A stretch of 47,307 bases of DNA from Nemertoderma westbladi (Eukaryota; Xenacoelomorpha; Nemertodermatida; Nemertodermatidae). Position numbers and translations under genes: made by a program. Under the pieces are notes generated by a model that saw only the letters and a program-made list of their open reading frames with translations, searched no databases and was not told the origin of the DNA. Shown in pieces: positions 8,693-19,457 of this stretch (position 1 is the first letter of the stretch; the number at the start of each line of letters is the position of its first letter). The stretch is taken from NCBI GenBank assembly GCA_032718475.1, contig JAUCBJ010000619.1, forward strand, positions 1 through 47,307, in the 5' to 3' direction.

Positions 8693-11600
8693 TATTAGGG
8701 ATTTCTTCAAGAATTCATCACATCCACTCAAGCGGTGGGGCCCGTCGCACAATGCACATTTGGGTTTGATGTTACTTACTTTAACCTGTGTTGTGTTGTG
8801 CACACTTGTTCTTTCCTCGGGCTTTCTTCCATGAATTATCTTAGGAGACGTAGGAGGAGTTGTTGTTACCTGTTCTCTCCTGTCACTGGTTCGAGGCTTA
8901 AATTTACTTACGTCTTTACATGTTTTGTTGACATAATAAGATCTTTCGGTGTCTTTCCCGCTGTTCTCCTCGTGGGAGGTCTGGCTTTCGCCGTCGTCTG
9001 TATAACACACTGGTGTTACTTTTCTCCTAGAAACGGTTTTTTCACTCACCTTGTTTTCCGGTGTCTTTTCTCGGGACTGCTTTAGGAGCTGCAATCTTAC
9101 CTCTCCATTTAAGAATGACATGAGATCAGCCATGGTAGGGTCTCTTTGTTGCTGGTCCATCATATAGAGAACTCTTTTGTCCCAACGAGTACCTACTCCA
9201 CCCTTTGGCAAAGTAGATGCTACGGCTCCAACAACCATGGAACTCTGATATTCATGAGACTTACCTAACCAATCTAGTTGTCTACAGATCTCCTGAATCT
9301 CATCGGAAAACTCTATAATCCCGCTGCTAAGGAACTTTCGGGGCGCTACTAATTTCGCATACAAATACCTAGCTATGTTAGTCCTATTACCATACCTGAT
9401 GTTTAGTGTATCCAAAACTTGTCTTAATCCATCTGGATGTCCAATAAACTTTAACGCCATTAACTTGGGAGGTCTTTCCAAGCACTCGATGAGGAATCTA
9501 AGTTTCTCTCCGTGGGATAGTACAGAACTCTGTATGCTATCTTTATAATATTCATTAAAAGGTAACCATTTCATCTCATCTCCATTGAACTTGACGATCT
9601 CTCCCACCTTTACCGCTTGACGGGCTTCGGTTCTAGCCATTTGACGCGTAAAACTTTCTTGGGCCATCGTATTATTTAATATCGAGTTATCGGTATATAA
9701 ATTTCTCGGATTAGGATCAGGTCTATATGGAATATCATTATCAACAGGTTTATAATTACCCTTAATAGGGTTCACTATAGGAGTTTCTACTTCACTAGCA
9801 GTATAGATGCGTGTAGGCTCCACACCTTGCACATGAAATACTTCAGACCTAACAGGTTGACACATTGTTACAGGGGGTGGTGGTATACCCAATTGTATAT
9901 TTACTAATTTATCGCGTTCTAACGCGATACTCTGCTGCACTTCTTGCAACTCTAACCTACCCTCTCTTACTGTCCCCTTTAACTGCTGAACAGTCCCTTC
10001 CAACTCCCGGACCTGCTGGGAGGAACATATGCGATGTTCCCTCAGCTGCCCGAGCAGGAGACCCATCTCCCGCCGTCCCTCATCCACCCACTCTACCACC
10101 GAAGCGGGAGCCGCCAACATAGTAGCGGGCAGACGAGGGACGACGGGCGACAAATCGTTGATGTCTCCCTCGGCGTCCAGGACCGGGATTGATTCAGGGG
10201 CTGTTCTACTGGGCACAGGTAGTTTAGTACTGTGCAAAGGGAATTTAGAGTTAGGTTCGGTAAGTATAGGGGTCTCTATCACCGGGGTGACTTCAATGAC
10301 AGGCCTAATTATTTCAGGCTCATCTACTATAGTAGGGAGTCTGTCTACTCTAATAATTTGGTCTGTAGGTTCTGTATTACCTAAGTCTACACTAGCTAGT
10401 TGCCTTCTCACAGCTGGGGGAAAATTAGGAAATTTCTGACGGTGTGGCGTTCTTCTACGTCCGCTGGAATGAGATCTATTTCCTCCGCCTTCAGGATCGG
10501 TTGTATCGCCTTCATCAGAGGATGTAAATCCCTGTCTCCTGGGAGTAGATCTACTTAGCAACTGCATCTGCATAGCTGTCCTTTGTTTCTTCAAGTAATC
10601 GTGTTTCGCCTGAAGGTTCTCCAGCTCTAGTTGGGTAGTCGCTTCAGAAGCTTTCAGTTCTGCTTCTGTCACTGCCGCTTTCCTTTCAGATTCTGCCGCT
10701 GCCGCTGCCGCTGACGCCTTTCTCTCAGCCTCTGCCTCTGCCGCTTTTGCTGCTGCTTTTCTTTCAGATTCCGCCGCTGCTGCTGACTTTCGGTCTTCTA
10801 TTTGCCGTTTCTTTAATTGTTCCTCTTGATCCATTACCATGAGGATGCTTTCATCAAATTTAGCCTGCTCCGCGGCTAATATTTCCGCATCTAACGAGTC
10901 CAACACAAATTTGGCTCCCTCACTATTAGGATGAAGTCCAGCTAGCCGTCTCCTTAGCTCTTTGTCACCTATAAATCGTTGATAGTCCGACAGATAGATG
11001 TCAATAGTGTCCTTCTTCTGAGGTTTCTCTGATATAGCTTCGCTTTCCACCTGAGAAAAGGTAGCGTCTGTTGACTCTCCGTGGGTCATGCGCTCGGTTA
11101 GCTGAGCTTTCCATTGTGTCGTTCCTTGGACTTTAAGACTCACCCGTTGGAACCAATTCTTTACAGCCACTTGCAACGACGTGTCTTGGCTCCTCTTCGA
11201 GGCTTCCTCAAAGGCCGAAAGGATTAGTCTGATCCTTAAGATTTGTTCTCAAACTTGATAAAGCAGCTCTCCCTGCTCTTGAGGTCCTTGACGTTGTTGA
11301 AACAGGTGCTCCTCTAATCGCTCCAAAGAACTGAAGAATCCCTGGACATATCCTGCTGCCGACCTCTTCCACACAGCTGGATCTCGAGTGTCTCTTACTA
11401 CTCCCATCCTGTATAAGTCCTCCCAGGCAGCTTCCGATAAGTTAAACGGGAGTCTGGGTCTGGGGAAGTTCCATTGCGTCTCGACAATAGACCTTAATTC
11501 CTCCATCGTATATCCCGCATAACTGTCCTTGGTCGATCGCTTACTTCTCGCCCAATCGATTTGATGTTCTTCCACCGCAATCAATACTCTAGTGAGCACG

Positions 11601-11965
11601 GCTTCAGGAAGAATTAGAAGTGGATCTGGATAAACCGCTTCTGCCATCTTTGCTCCGATCTCGTGTGTCAACTCTACAGTGTCGGAACTACTGGAGTTAT
11701 CGGGCCGCTGAGAAATAGGTTCCCGGTTCGGGCGCTGTTGCTGTTTAACAGCTGCATCTTGGTCCCGCTTGACCTGAGCCCTAGTGCCTATGATAGACCT
11801 ATGGTGCTTTACTAGCCTAGGGTCTGACACTACTACTGTAGGGATGACCTTTCTTACAGTAGGAGGGGACTTGGACTTCGGTCTCAGATTTTCTATACTC
11901 CTATCTGAGTCACAGACTGTTCTTTCTAGGAGACTATCTGACAGTGTTTGCTTTGTGTCAGCCAT
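8534..11965 (-). pseudogene. BEL1 gag region
   Basis: ATG at 11965 opens a frame broken by TGA at 11249-11251 and continuing to 8534. About 8690-8692 the true frame shifts by one base into pol; the old frame drifts on to 8534 as non-homologous sequence. The N-terminal 238 codons are acidic and polar, with a possible helical domain (WDL/YRMG region about 11420). After the stop come helical sequence and a long Ala/Glu/Lys-rich coiled coil (about 10600-10850), encoded by GCx-rich DNA. A DUF1759-type gag core follows (KFNGDEMKWLPFNEYYKD, about 9590). Near 8750 is a Cys/His motif, CALCDGPHRLSGC. This fits Gag of a BEL/Pao single-ORF element. It has no separate start for pol. Confidence 0.8.
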
Positions 11966-12900
11966 GTTTTATTTTACAGTTGAATGCCTACTACTATAAC
12001 GACAGTTAAAGCGAGTCTAGTAATTCAGTATCAACTGTAAGCCTAGTAATTAATGACCGATACCGTTACTCTATGTAACGTGATATATATAATATATTAA
12101 AATACCGGTATACACTTATAGTATATATATATGTATTATTATAGACTAGGATTAGTCACAGAATACCGGTATATAGTTTCAGCCTAAATTTATAGAAATA
12201 AATATAATAAGCCTACTGTAAATACCGGTATACACCTATAATATATATAAGTATTATTATAGACTAGGATTAGTCACAGAATACAGGTATATAATTTCAG
12301 CCTAAATTTATAGAAATAAATATAATAAGCCTACCGTAAATACCGGTAATGTCAATTATTTTATAATAACTAAATTTCTAAATTTTAGGGTTTATTCCCT
12401 TTTACTTTATTACTGTAATTAAGCAGTAGTTCAACTGATATTAAGACCTAATGGATGTATAACAGGCCTACTATTTTATAAATCGGTTTGAGTTGATTTA
12501 TAATATTTTATATACCCGTACAAGGGTTTTTGACAATATTTGAAATAAATGTTATTATTTCTGGGTAAGGAGTCACTGCACAGAAGCTGAACGCTCTCAG
12601 TGGAGTGCTACTTATTGGACACTAAAACGAATAATTCTACTTTACTAAGTTACTTATCACTACAAATTACTTACAATTACAGTTTGAGATTACAATCTCT
12701 AAATAAACACCAAAAAGTTACACGTACAAATTTTAGGGTAATTTTACAAGAAATCTACAAACCAGCCTAACAAGGAGTTAGAATTTCTGGTTCTTACAAA
12801 TGGACAGGAACTAAGGTATTTGAAAACAATAAAGCAGTAGTAAGTAAATTGCGTTGTCCAGATAAGAAAATACCACTGTCTGACGACTTATAGTCTTGGC
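11966..12900. other. Non-coding, AT-rich; probable 5' flank or LTR of BEL1
   Basis: No supported gene. It holds TA-rich tracts and the tandem duplication at 12101-12348 (listed separately). It lies just 5' of the BEL1 gag start, so leader and LTR sequence are expected, but I see no convincing tRNA 3' end to mark the primer-binding site. Confidence 0.4.
12101..12348. repeat. Tandem duplication, about 120-bp unit, two copies
   Basis: The segment beginning AATACCGGTATACAC at 12101 recurs at 12221, and a third partial start lies at 12339. Periods are 120 and 118 bp. Copies differ at scattered sites. TACCGGTA palindromes occur at each junction. Confidence 0.85.
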
Positions 12901-13170
12901 TCTATAAGTACTACGTTATGTACCCGGAGTGTCCTTACCTAGAAGTTAATTACCGCAGCCAACCAGAGCTAACGTGCCTATTAACCACTTTACAACACAA
13001 ATATACTGCCTACACACTAATTACTTTCAGAAAGCACTGTACACTAAACCCTAAATTAGGTACAAGTACTTGTACAACAAATAACCAGCAGTTAAATATA
13101 CTTGAACAGCTAAAAGAACCACGGTATCTGCTGGAGTGACCGGAGCACAAATCACCAGTCTTTACCTACG

Positions 13171-14287
13171 CCAAGCAGCCCTGATGTAGTACCGGGGTTA
13201 ATTTAACTATTACGGTATGTATAACAAGCACAATTACTGTAGGAATAAACTTGGGGGGTTGATAGTTGCGAATACTCGCATAGACTCTGAATAATAAATA
13301 TTACGCTACCCTTGCAGACTATACAAACAAAATACAGACCAAATGCTGGCAGACTACTGTCAAGCCTAAATAAACTACAGTATATGCAGACTCCGAAATG
13401 GTTAGTTAGTAGGCGTTCTAACTGAGTAGTACGACTTATTCTTTCGGGGGGGATTTACCTTACAACACTGGATGCCCCCACCTTCTTAACTAGTACTTTA
13501 TCGGTCATACTGCAATCGCTTCAGACCTAACAACAGCTAGACAACAATCCGGCCTACAAATTATTTGTACAATTTGAGCAGGCTTACACGCCTTCTGCTC
13601 AATATTACACTTACAGATAAATAAAACTGACAGAAACAGGTAAAATCCCAATAAAAAACCAGGGCGGCCGTCCCTGATTAAATATCAAGACCTACTGGTA
13701 TATAATTATCAAAATCGAATAGCCAAGCAGCCCTGATGTAGTACCGGGGTTAATTTAACTATTACGGTATGTATAACAAGCACAATTACTGTAGGAATAA
13801 ACTTGGGGGGTTGATAGTTGCGAATACTCGCATAGACTCTGAATAATAAATATTACGCTACCCTTGCAGACTATATAAACAAAATACAGACCAAATGCTG
13901 GCAGACTACTGTCAAGCCTAAATAAACTACAGTATATGCAGACTCCGAAATGGTTAGTTAGTAGGCGTTCTAACTGAGTAGTACGACTTATTCTTTCGGG
14001 GGGGGGATTTACCTTACAACACTGGATGCCCCCACCTTCTTAACTAGTACTTTATCGGTCATACACTCTACACACACTGCAATCGCTTCAGACCTAACAA
14101 CAGCTAGACAACAATCCGGCCTACAAATTATTTGTACAATTTGAGCAGGCTTACACGCCTTCTGCTCAATATTACACTTACAGATAAATAAAACTGACAG
14201 AAACAGGTAAAATCCCAATAAAAAACCAGGGCGGCCGTCCCTGATTAAATATCAAGACCTACTGGTATATAATTATCAAAATCGAAT
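13171..14287. repeat. 552-bp tandem duplication
   Basis: Copy 1 is 13171-13722 and copy 2 is 13723-14287, starting at CCAAGCAGCCCTGATG in each. They are nearly identical. Copy 2 has extra G in the G-run and an 11-bp insertion (CACTCTACACA type) near 14065. Each copy ends with a CAGGG...CCCTG hairpin around GGCCG. It probably belongs to the BEL1 5' LTR or its flank. No gene is supported here; short ORFs in it show no recognisable motif. Confidence 0.9.
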
Positions 14288-15450
14288 AATACTGCTGTAC
14301 CTGTAAGTACCGGTTCGGGTAGTTGGGCAGTTAGGCCTACAGCTTACCGTTCGACCGGTACAATTGACTTTATTGCCTACGGTGCAATAAAGAAACTATA
14401 AAATCTATTATTGTTCACGCTTTCAGACCTTTAGCAGTTTAACCTGCCAATTTTCGTTGTCCTCTTGTTTATAAATCAACTTTAGCCTATAACAATTATT
14501 TAGTGCACATGAAGTTACATTAGCCAAAGCCAGTCTATACGCGATCATTCACGCACTGTTAAGGGAGACTGGATTCGGGTGCTTTGAAAGTTATTGCGGT
14601 GCAGACCTACGGTATTATTCAATTGATCGTTACTATATAATTTCTGACAATATTATTCACTTTCGGGGAAATATTAACAGTTCCTTTAGGATGTGGCGCT
14701 TTAAATATATATAACAGAGTTATGACTTATACTAAACACAACGAGATGGCCACTGAGTTTCGTAAATCGCGCATTCTTTAGGAGATGCTTTGTTATCTGT
14801 CACACTACTTCACACGACTTCACACTACTTCACACTGATCTGCCAACCGTCACTGAATTTGATCATATATAAGGAGGATAGCAACTGACACATGTAGGGA
14901 TTATGAAATAGCATTTAATTCACACAAGACCACTATAATGTAAGTCGCAATTGCTACTGGTAACCGGTACCTCTTACCTTCAGTAATCAAGAAGATTGGG
15001 GGTTTTATGATTATTTATCGGTATTCTCCAAATATAACAACATATCCATCAATATACAACAATTAATAGCAGACATTAAACAGAAGTAAAATAATGCGGC
15101 GAACAATCAGTATATGTTACTTATGCAGTGTTTAATGATTCAGTAGGTTCATCAGTCAGGTGACAAGTCAGTGCAGTTTGATAATATATTTACGTTCCTA
15201 TAATCAAAGCCATCTAATGTTTTGGCCAAAGTCTGAAACTTCTACATAAGCACAGAAGAGTTCCAAGCCGGTGTTCTGAGGCTCAGAAAAGGTAAACAAA
15301 GACCGTAATGCATTGCGCGGGTTTCCGTAGGCCCTTGTCCAACATAAAATGAAAATCGCTCTGATTGGCTGAGCAGAACAAAGAGGTTCCACATCTACAG
15401 AAAATCAGCTGACAGATTTCGTCATCTGAGCTCCAGTCTTTTAGAGTATT
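14288..15450. other. Non-coding, AT-rich, nothing recognised
   Basis: No supported gene. The only structure I see is a short run of CTTCACAC-type repeats at about 14803-14839. Confidence 0.4.
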
Positions 15451-15545
15451 ATGCGCATTGCGGCAAAAGTGACTTGTTATGTCCGCTAAAGCACCTACAC
15501 TGCGCATTGCGGGGAAAAATGACTCTTGTTATGTCCGCAAAAGCT
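15450..15545. repeat. Short tandem duplication (about 50 bp, two copies)
   Basis: GCGCATTGCGG followed by a TTGTTATGTCCGC-type segment appears at 15451-15490 and again, slightly diverged, at 15501-15543. There is no coding signal. Confidence 0.75.
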
Positions 15546-15585
15546 TTTACAAACACAACAGTCCCGTATGGTGACCATTATATCT

Positions 15586-15654
15586 GGGGGGGGGGGGGGG
15601 GCAGAAGCCAAATCTGGGGGGGGGGGGGGCAAACCCATAACTGGGTTTGGGGGG
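15586..15654 (+). repeat. Three closely spaced poly-G tracts
   Basis: Runs of about 16 G (15586-15601), 14 G (15616-15629) and 6 G (15649-15654). The first two are each preceded by ATCT. Together they could form G-quadruplexes on the plus strand. Homopolymer lengths are also where assemblies tend to err. Confidence 0.8.
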
Positions 15655-16740
15655 CATACAGCAAAGTGAGAGTTAATTTCGTACGTAAAGAAAAATCAAC
15701 ATTGTTGAAGAAAGTGTGGGGCGAGCCACGAAGTGGGCGGACCCTTGTCGAACTGGCACTGTTAAGGGAGTGGGCCAATTATAGCAAATAGTTGATGTCG
15801 TTACGATTTTGACATGCCAATAACTTTGTGCCACTACTAATAAATAACTTTATCGGATTTAATTAAACCTGTTGAGTTTAAAATTTGTTAGCTTAAATAT
15901 GACCAAAATTTAAGGTTAAAATTACATAAAAGAAAATTTTAGATATGTATACCAGCACAAGCAACCATCAGCGCCTAGCCTATTACTATTAGGTGCATGC
16001 TGGCTCCCATACTGCAGACAATACTTTAGGTCAACAGCGAACAACCCCTGCCCTGGTAGCCAATGAGAGAACCTAGAGCTTTTGTGTATTTTTAGTAATT
16101 ATATGAACTGCAGGTACACCATAAAATGTATTTCTGGCAGTGGCTCTGGCAGTGCCAGTGCCATTATAATTGGACCAAATGGAGTGGTGGCGGAGTCAGG
16201 TCAGGTCAGTGGGTAGAATTAGTATGTGAATCCAATAATATTGATTACCAACAATATTATTATTAATTAATTTTGAAAACAAGACGAGAGAACAAGACAT
16301 GACTGGTGGGCGGGGGCAGAGAGTCTTGTCTGGGGGGGCAGTGCCCCCAAAGCCCCCCCCCCCCCCCGCACGGAACGGGCCTGAAACACAATCACCAGAC
16401 TTGAGTTCTTACAGAATTAATTAGTCAGACATTTGCTTGTTGTACTGTGTTGCCACACCCTCCCGGTATCATATCTCAGTTCAATACAATAGATAATCAA
16501 ATACCATATCGAACTAAATAAAATATAGAGGAAATCAATCCATGAAGGGAAAAAGGGGTAGAATAAACAGATACATTGAGCGGCCCTTCGTTGAAGGTAT
16601 ACTAGCGCCATTCCGATCATTGTATCAGACCGGATATTTTGCCTTCAATTTTGTATGGTTTATTAAGTAACAGGAAGAAGTCACAATATATGAAAATTGA
16701 GAGTGAAAGAACATATTTTATCAAATGCGCTAACAAACAC
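15655..16740. other. Non-coding, with a G/C hairpin at 16332-16367
   Basis: No supported gene. At 16334-16348 GGGGGCA-G-TGCCCCC forms a perfect 7-bp stem, directly followed by a long C-run (16353-16367). The rest is AT-rich unique-looking sequence. Confidence 0.5.
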
Positions 16741-18091
16741 ACCCTACTGCGTAGCAATAGATCTATTCTAACGCCCTGAACCGAGCCAACACGCCCTACT
16801 GCGTAGCAATAGATCTATTCTAACGCCCTGAACCGAGCCAACACGCCCTACTGCGTAGCAATAGATCTATTCTAACGCCCTGAACCGAGCCAACACGCCC
16901 TACTGCGTAGCAGTAGATCTATTCTAACGCCCTGAACCGAGCCAACACGCCCTACTGCGTAGCAATAGATCTATTCTAACGCCCTGAACCGAGCCAACAC
17001 GCCCTACTGCGTAGCAATAGATCTATTCTAACGCCCTGAACCGAGCCAACACGCCCTACTGCGTAGCAATAGATCTATTCTAACGCCCTGAACCGAGCCA
17101 ACACGCCCTACTGCGTAGCAATAGATCTATTCTAACGCCCTGAACCGAGCCAACACGCCCTACTGCGTAGCAATAGATCTATTCTAACGCCCTGAACCGA
17201 GCCAACACGCCCTACTGCGTAGCAATAGATCTGTTCTAACGTCCTGAACCGAGCCAACACGCCCTACTGCGTAGCAATAGATCTATTCTAACGCCCTGAA
17301 CCGAGCCAACACGCCCTACTGCGTAGCAATAGATCTGTTCTAACGTCCTGAACCGAGCCAACACGCCCTACTGCGTAGCAATAGATCTATTCTAACGCCC
17401 TGAACCGAGCCAACACGCCCTACTGCGTAGCAGTAGATCTATTCTAACGCCCTGAACCGAGCCAACACGCCCTACTGCGTAGCAGTAGATCTATTCTAAC
17501 GCCCTGAACCGAGCCAACACGCCCTACTGCGTAGCAATAGATCTATTCTAACGCCCTGAACCGAGCCAACACGCCCTACTGCGTAGCAATAGATCTATTC
17601 TAACGCCCTGAACCGAGCCAACACGCCCTACTGCGTAGCAATAGATATATTCTAACGCCCTGAACCGAGCCAACACGCCCTACTGCGTAGCAGTAGATCT
17701 ATTCTAACGCCCTGAACCGAGCCAACACGCCCTACTGCGTAGCAATAGATCTATTCTAACGCCCTGAACCGAGCCAACACGCCCTACTGCGTAGCAGTAG
17801 ATCTATTCTAACGCCCTGAACCGAGCCAACACGCCCTACTGCGTAGCAATAGATCTATTCTAACGCCCTGAACCGAGCCAACACGCCCTACTGCGTAGCA
17901 ATAGATCTATTCTAACGCCCTGAACCGAGCCAACACGCCCTACTGCTCTGCATTAGATCTATTCTAACGCCCTGAACCGAGCCAACACGCCCTACTGCGT
18001 AGCAATAGATCTATTCTAACGCTCTGAACCGAGCCAACACGCCCTACTGCGTAGCAATAGATCTATTCTAACGTGCTGAACCGAGCCAACA
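16741..18091 (+). repeat. 52-bp minisatellite, about 26 copies
   Basis: The unit contains CCCTACTGCGTAGCAATAG, AGATCT, TTCTAACGCCCTGAACCG and AGCCAACACG, with a strict 52-bp period. Most copies are identical. Variants include CAGTAG for CAATAG, GTTCTAACGTCC, AGATATAT and one copy with GCTCTGCATTAG near 17945. In the CAGTAG variants CTACTGC-GTA-GCAGTAG is a perfect inverted repeat. It carries no open coding frame that I would trust. Confidence 0.97.
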
Positions 18092-18591
18092 CGCATGTAT
18101 TTTTTGTAAAAACTCGAGGAAACGGTCGAAATGGCGGGTTTAAGTAAGCCGGGAAGCCAATTTTGAAAATCGGCTGTGATGGGCTGCTACATATTTGATG
18201 TCATTATGCAGTGATCTGATAATTTTTTATCTTGGTTTCTATGGAGAGAGATTTTCGATCGATTCTAATACACATTAAATCTCAATCATTTCACATGTGG
18301 CTTATATCAATTGAAAGTGGAGAGTCTGGCGCGTCTTTTGACACAACAATTAGTTATTAATTCAATTCATAAAGGGGAAGATTGATAATGCTGTTTACAA
18401 TTACAAACTCGGCAGATTGCCTGACCGGTATGTAAACATTCAGCCTATTGCAGTATCTGATTATTGCAGATTTATTACTTCATTAATATACAATGAACAA
18501 CATTACATATTAATTATATATTATTTATTGATACCTGTTCTTTGAAACTCATTTTATTATACATAGGAGGATAAATAACTTAAATACGCGA
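18092..18591. other. Non-coding, nothing recognised
   Basis: No supported gene. A short ATG ORF near 18133 ends after about ten codons and is not called. Confidence 0.35.
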
Positions 18592-18631
18592 ATGTTACTT
18601 GAAAATAATCACTCTTATTCATCTTATTCAG

Positions 18632-18677
18632 ATCCGTCATCGTCATCTCCGGAAGAAATTTCAAAGAAAACTATAAA
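18632..18677 (+). CDS. Candidate host-gene exon, Ser/acidic-rich
   Basis: A strong 3' splice signal (CTCTTATTCATCTTATTCAG, ending 18631) is followed by 46 bases that end at a GTGAGC donor (18678). Read in the frame of PSSSSPEEISKKTI, the exon starts with two bases of a codon and ends with two bases. The next candidate exon at 35444 begins with exactly the one base needed, so the phases agree. An ATG at 18592 lies in the same frame, so this could instead be a first coding exon (18592-18677). A Ser-rich acidic stretch before a conserved domain is common in CFAP97-type proteins, which is from memory. The short length makes it uncertain. Confidence 0.35.
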
Positions 18678-19457
18678 GTGAGCGATTTACATGGTTTTCC
18701 CGCGATGTATTCCCCAACGATTTGTAAAGATCAATCAAGATCTCAGTTATACATACTGTACATTACATATATTATACATTACATATACTCTGACAACTAA
18801 CTATATACGGATGTACATCGCGTCCAAATTAATGCCCAAGAGACATCAATTATAAAGTAAAGGTTACCTATGATATGATCTTGCACAATGTGATTGGCTT
18901 GATGCTGAAGTTAACATACTTTATTTCAACCATCTACACGTGACGCTGTAAGTTTGTTGATGTGTAACCATGGAGATTTGGTTAAGAGAACTTCCTATCC
19001 TGAACGTGAATCCTTGGTGGAAAATATGCTGCTGAAACTACAAAATTAGCCAGATGCAGTGCTGTTTGCTATTATTATTACGAATTAAAACCTATTAATA
19101 AACACTTTCCTCAACTCACTGACAAGACTATTACGTACCCAACTTTATTAATCACTGTGTAAATTTCGTAATTCTGTTTTTGCAAGGTAAGTGTTTTTGA
19201 TATTTCGAGTACTTTTCAATAACTTTATTTCTCGCCATATCAGGAAAGTAATAACCCAAACCGACGGCCTCTCTCGCATTAATATCCCTTTAATCAATAA
19301 CTCGTAGCACTAAATACATTGTGCCTAGCAACTGAATCGTCGCAAGTGCAATTACGTATATTAGAACGCACTCGGTTAGGATTTCAATTACCAGGAATTT
19401 ACATTCAGTGGGCGATTGCAGTAGTAGGATTAGGTTTTAAGATTAAAGACGTTGTGT
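18678..19457. other. Non-coding, probably intron sequence left of the satellite
   Basis: AT-rich sequence with no supported gene. It directly follows the candidate donor site and runs into the satellite array. Confidence 0.35.

Larger units (their letters stand above)
6188..11965 (-). mobile_element. BEL/Pao retrotransposon BEL1, decayed, split by the gypsy insertion
   Basis: A single gag-pol reading frame runs on the minus strand from ATG at 11965 to 6188, where the gypsy-like element cuts it in the RNase H domain. The rest of RNase H, the integrase and the 3' LTR must lie left of the window. Five in-frame stops and one frameshift show that it is no longer coding-competent. The 5' LTR is probably in 12000-14300, but I found no clear primer-binding site or LTR ends to fix it. 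Confidence 0.88.

Noticed and set aside
12918-13139. 73-codon plus-strand ORF near the BEL1 5' flank
   Set aside because: No recognisable domain or context; length is within chance for this region.
14009-14218. 69-codon minus-strand Cys-rich ORF in copy 2 of the 552-bp duplication
   Set aside because: The 11-bp insertion makes it differ from copy 1, and no motif supports it.
15474-15791. 105-codon plus-strand ORF
   Set aside because: It runs through poly-G tracts (Gly/Trp strings) with no known motif, and its frame depends on uncertain G-run lengths.
16125-16260. Gly/Ser/Ala-rich short frame (GSGSGSASAIIIGPNG)
   Set aside because: It vaguely recalls structural or cuticle-type proteins, but it is short and lacks supporting splice sites or a continuing frame.
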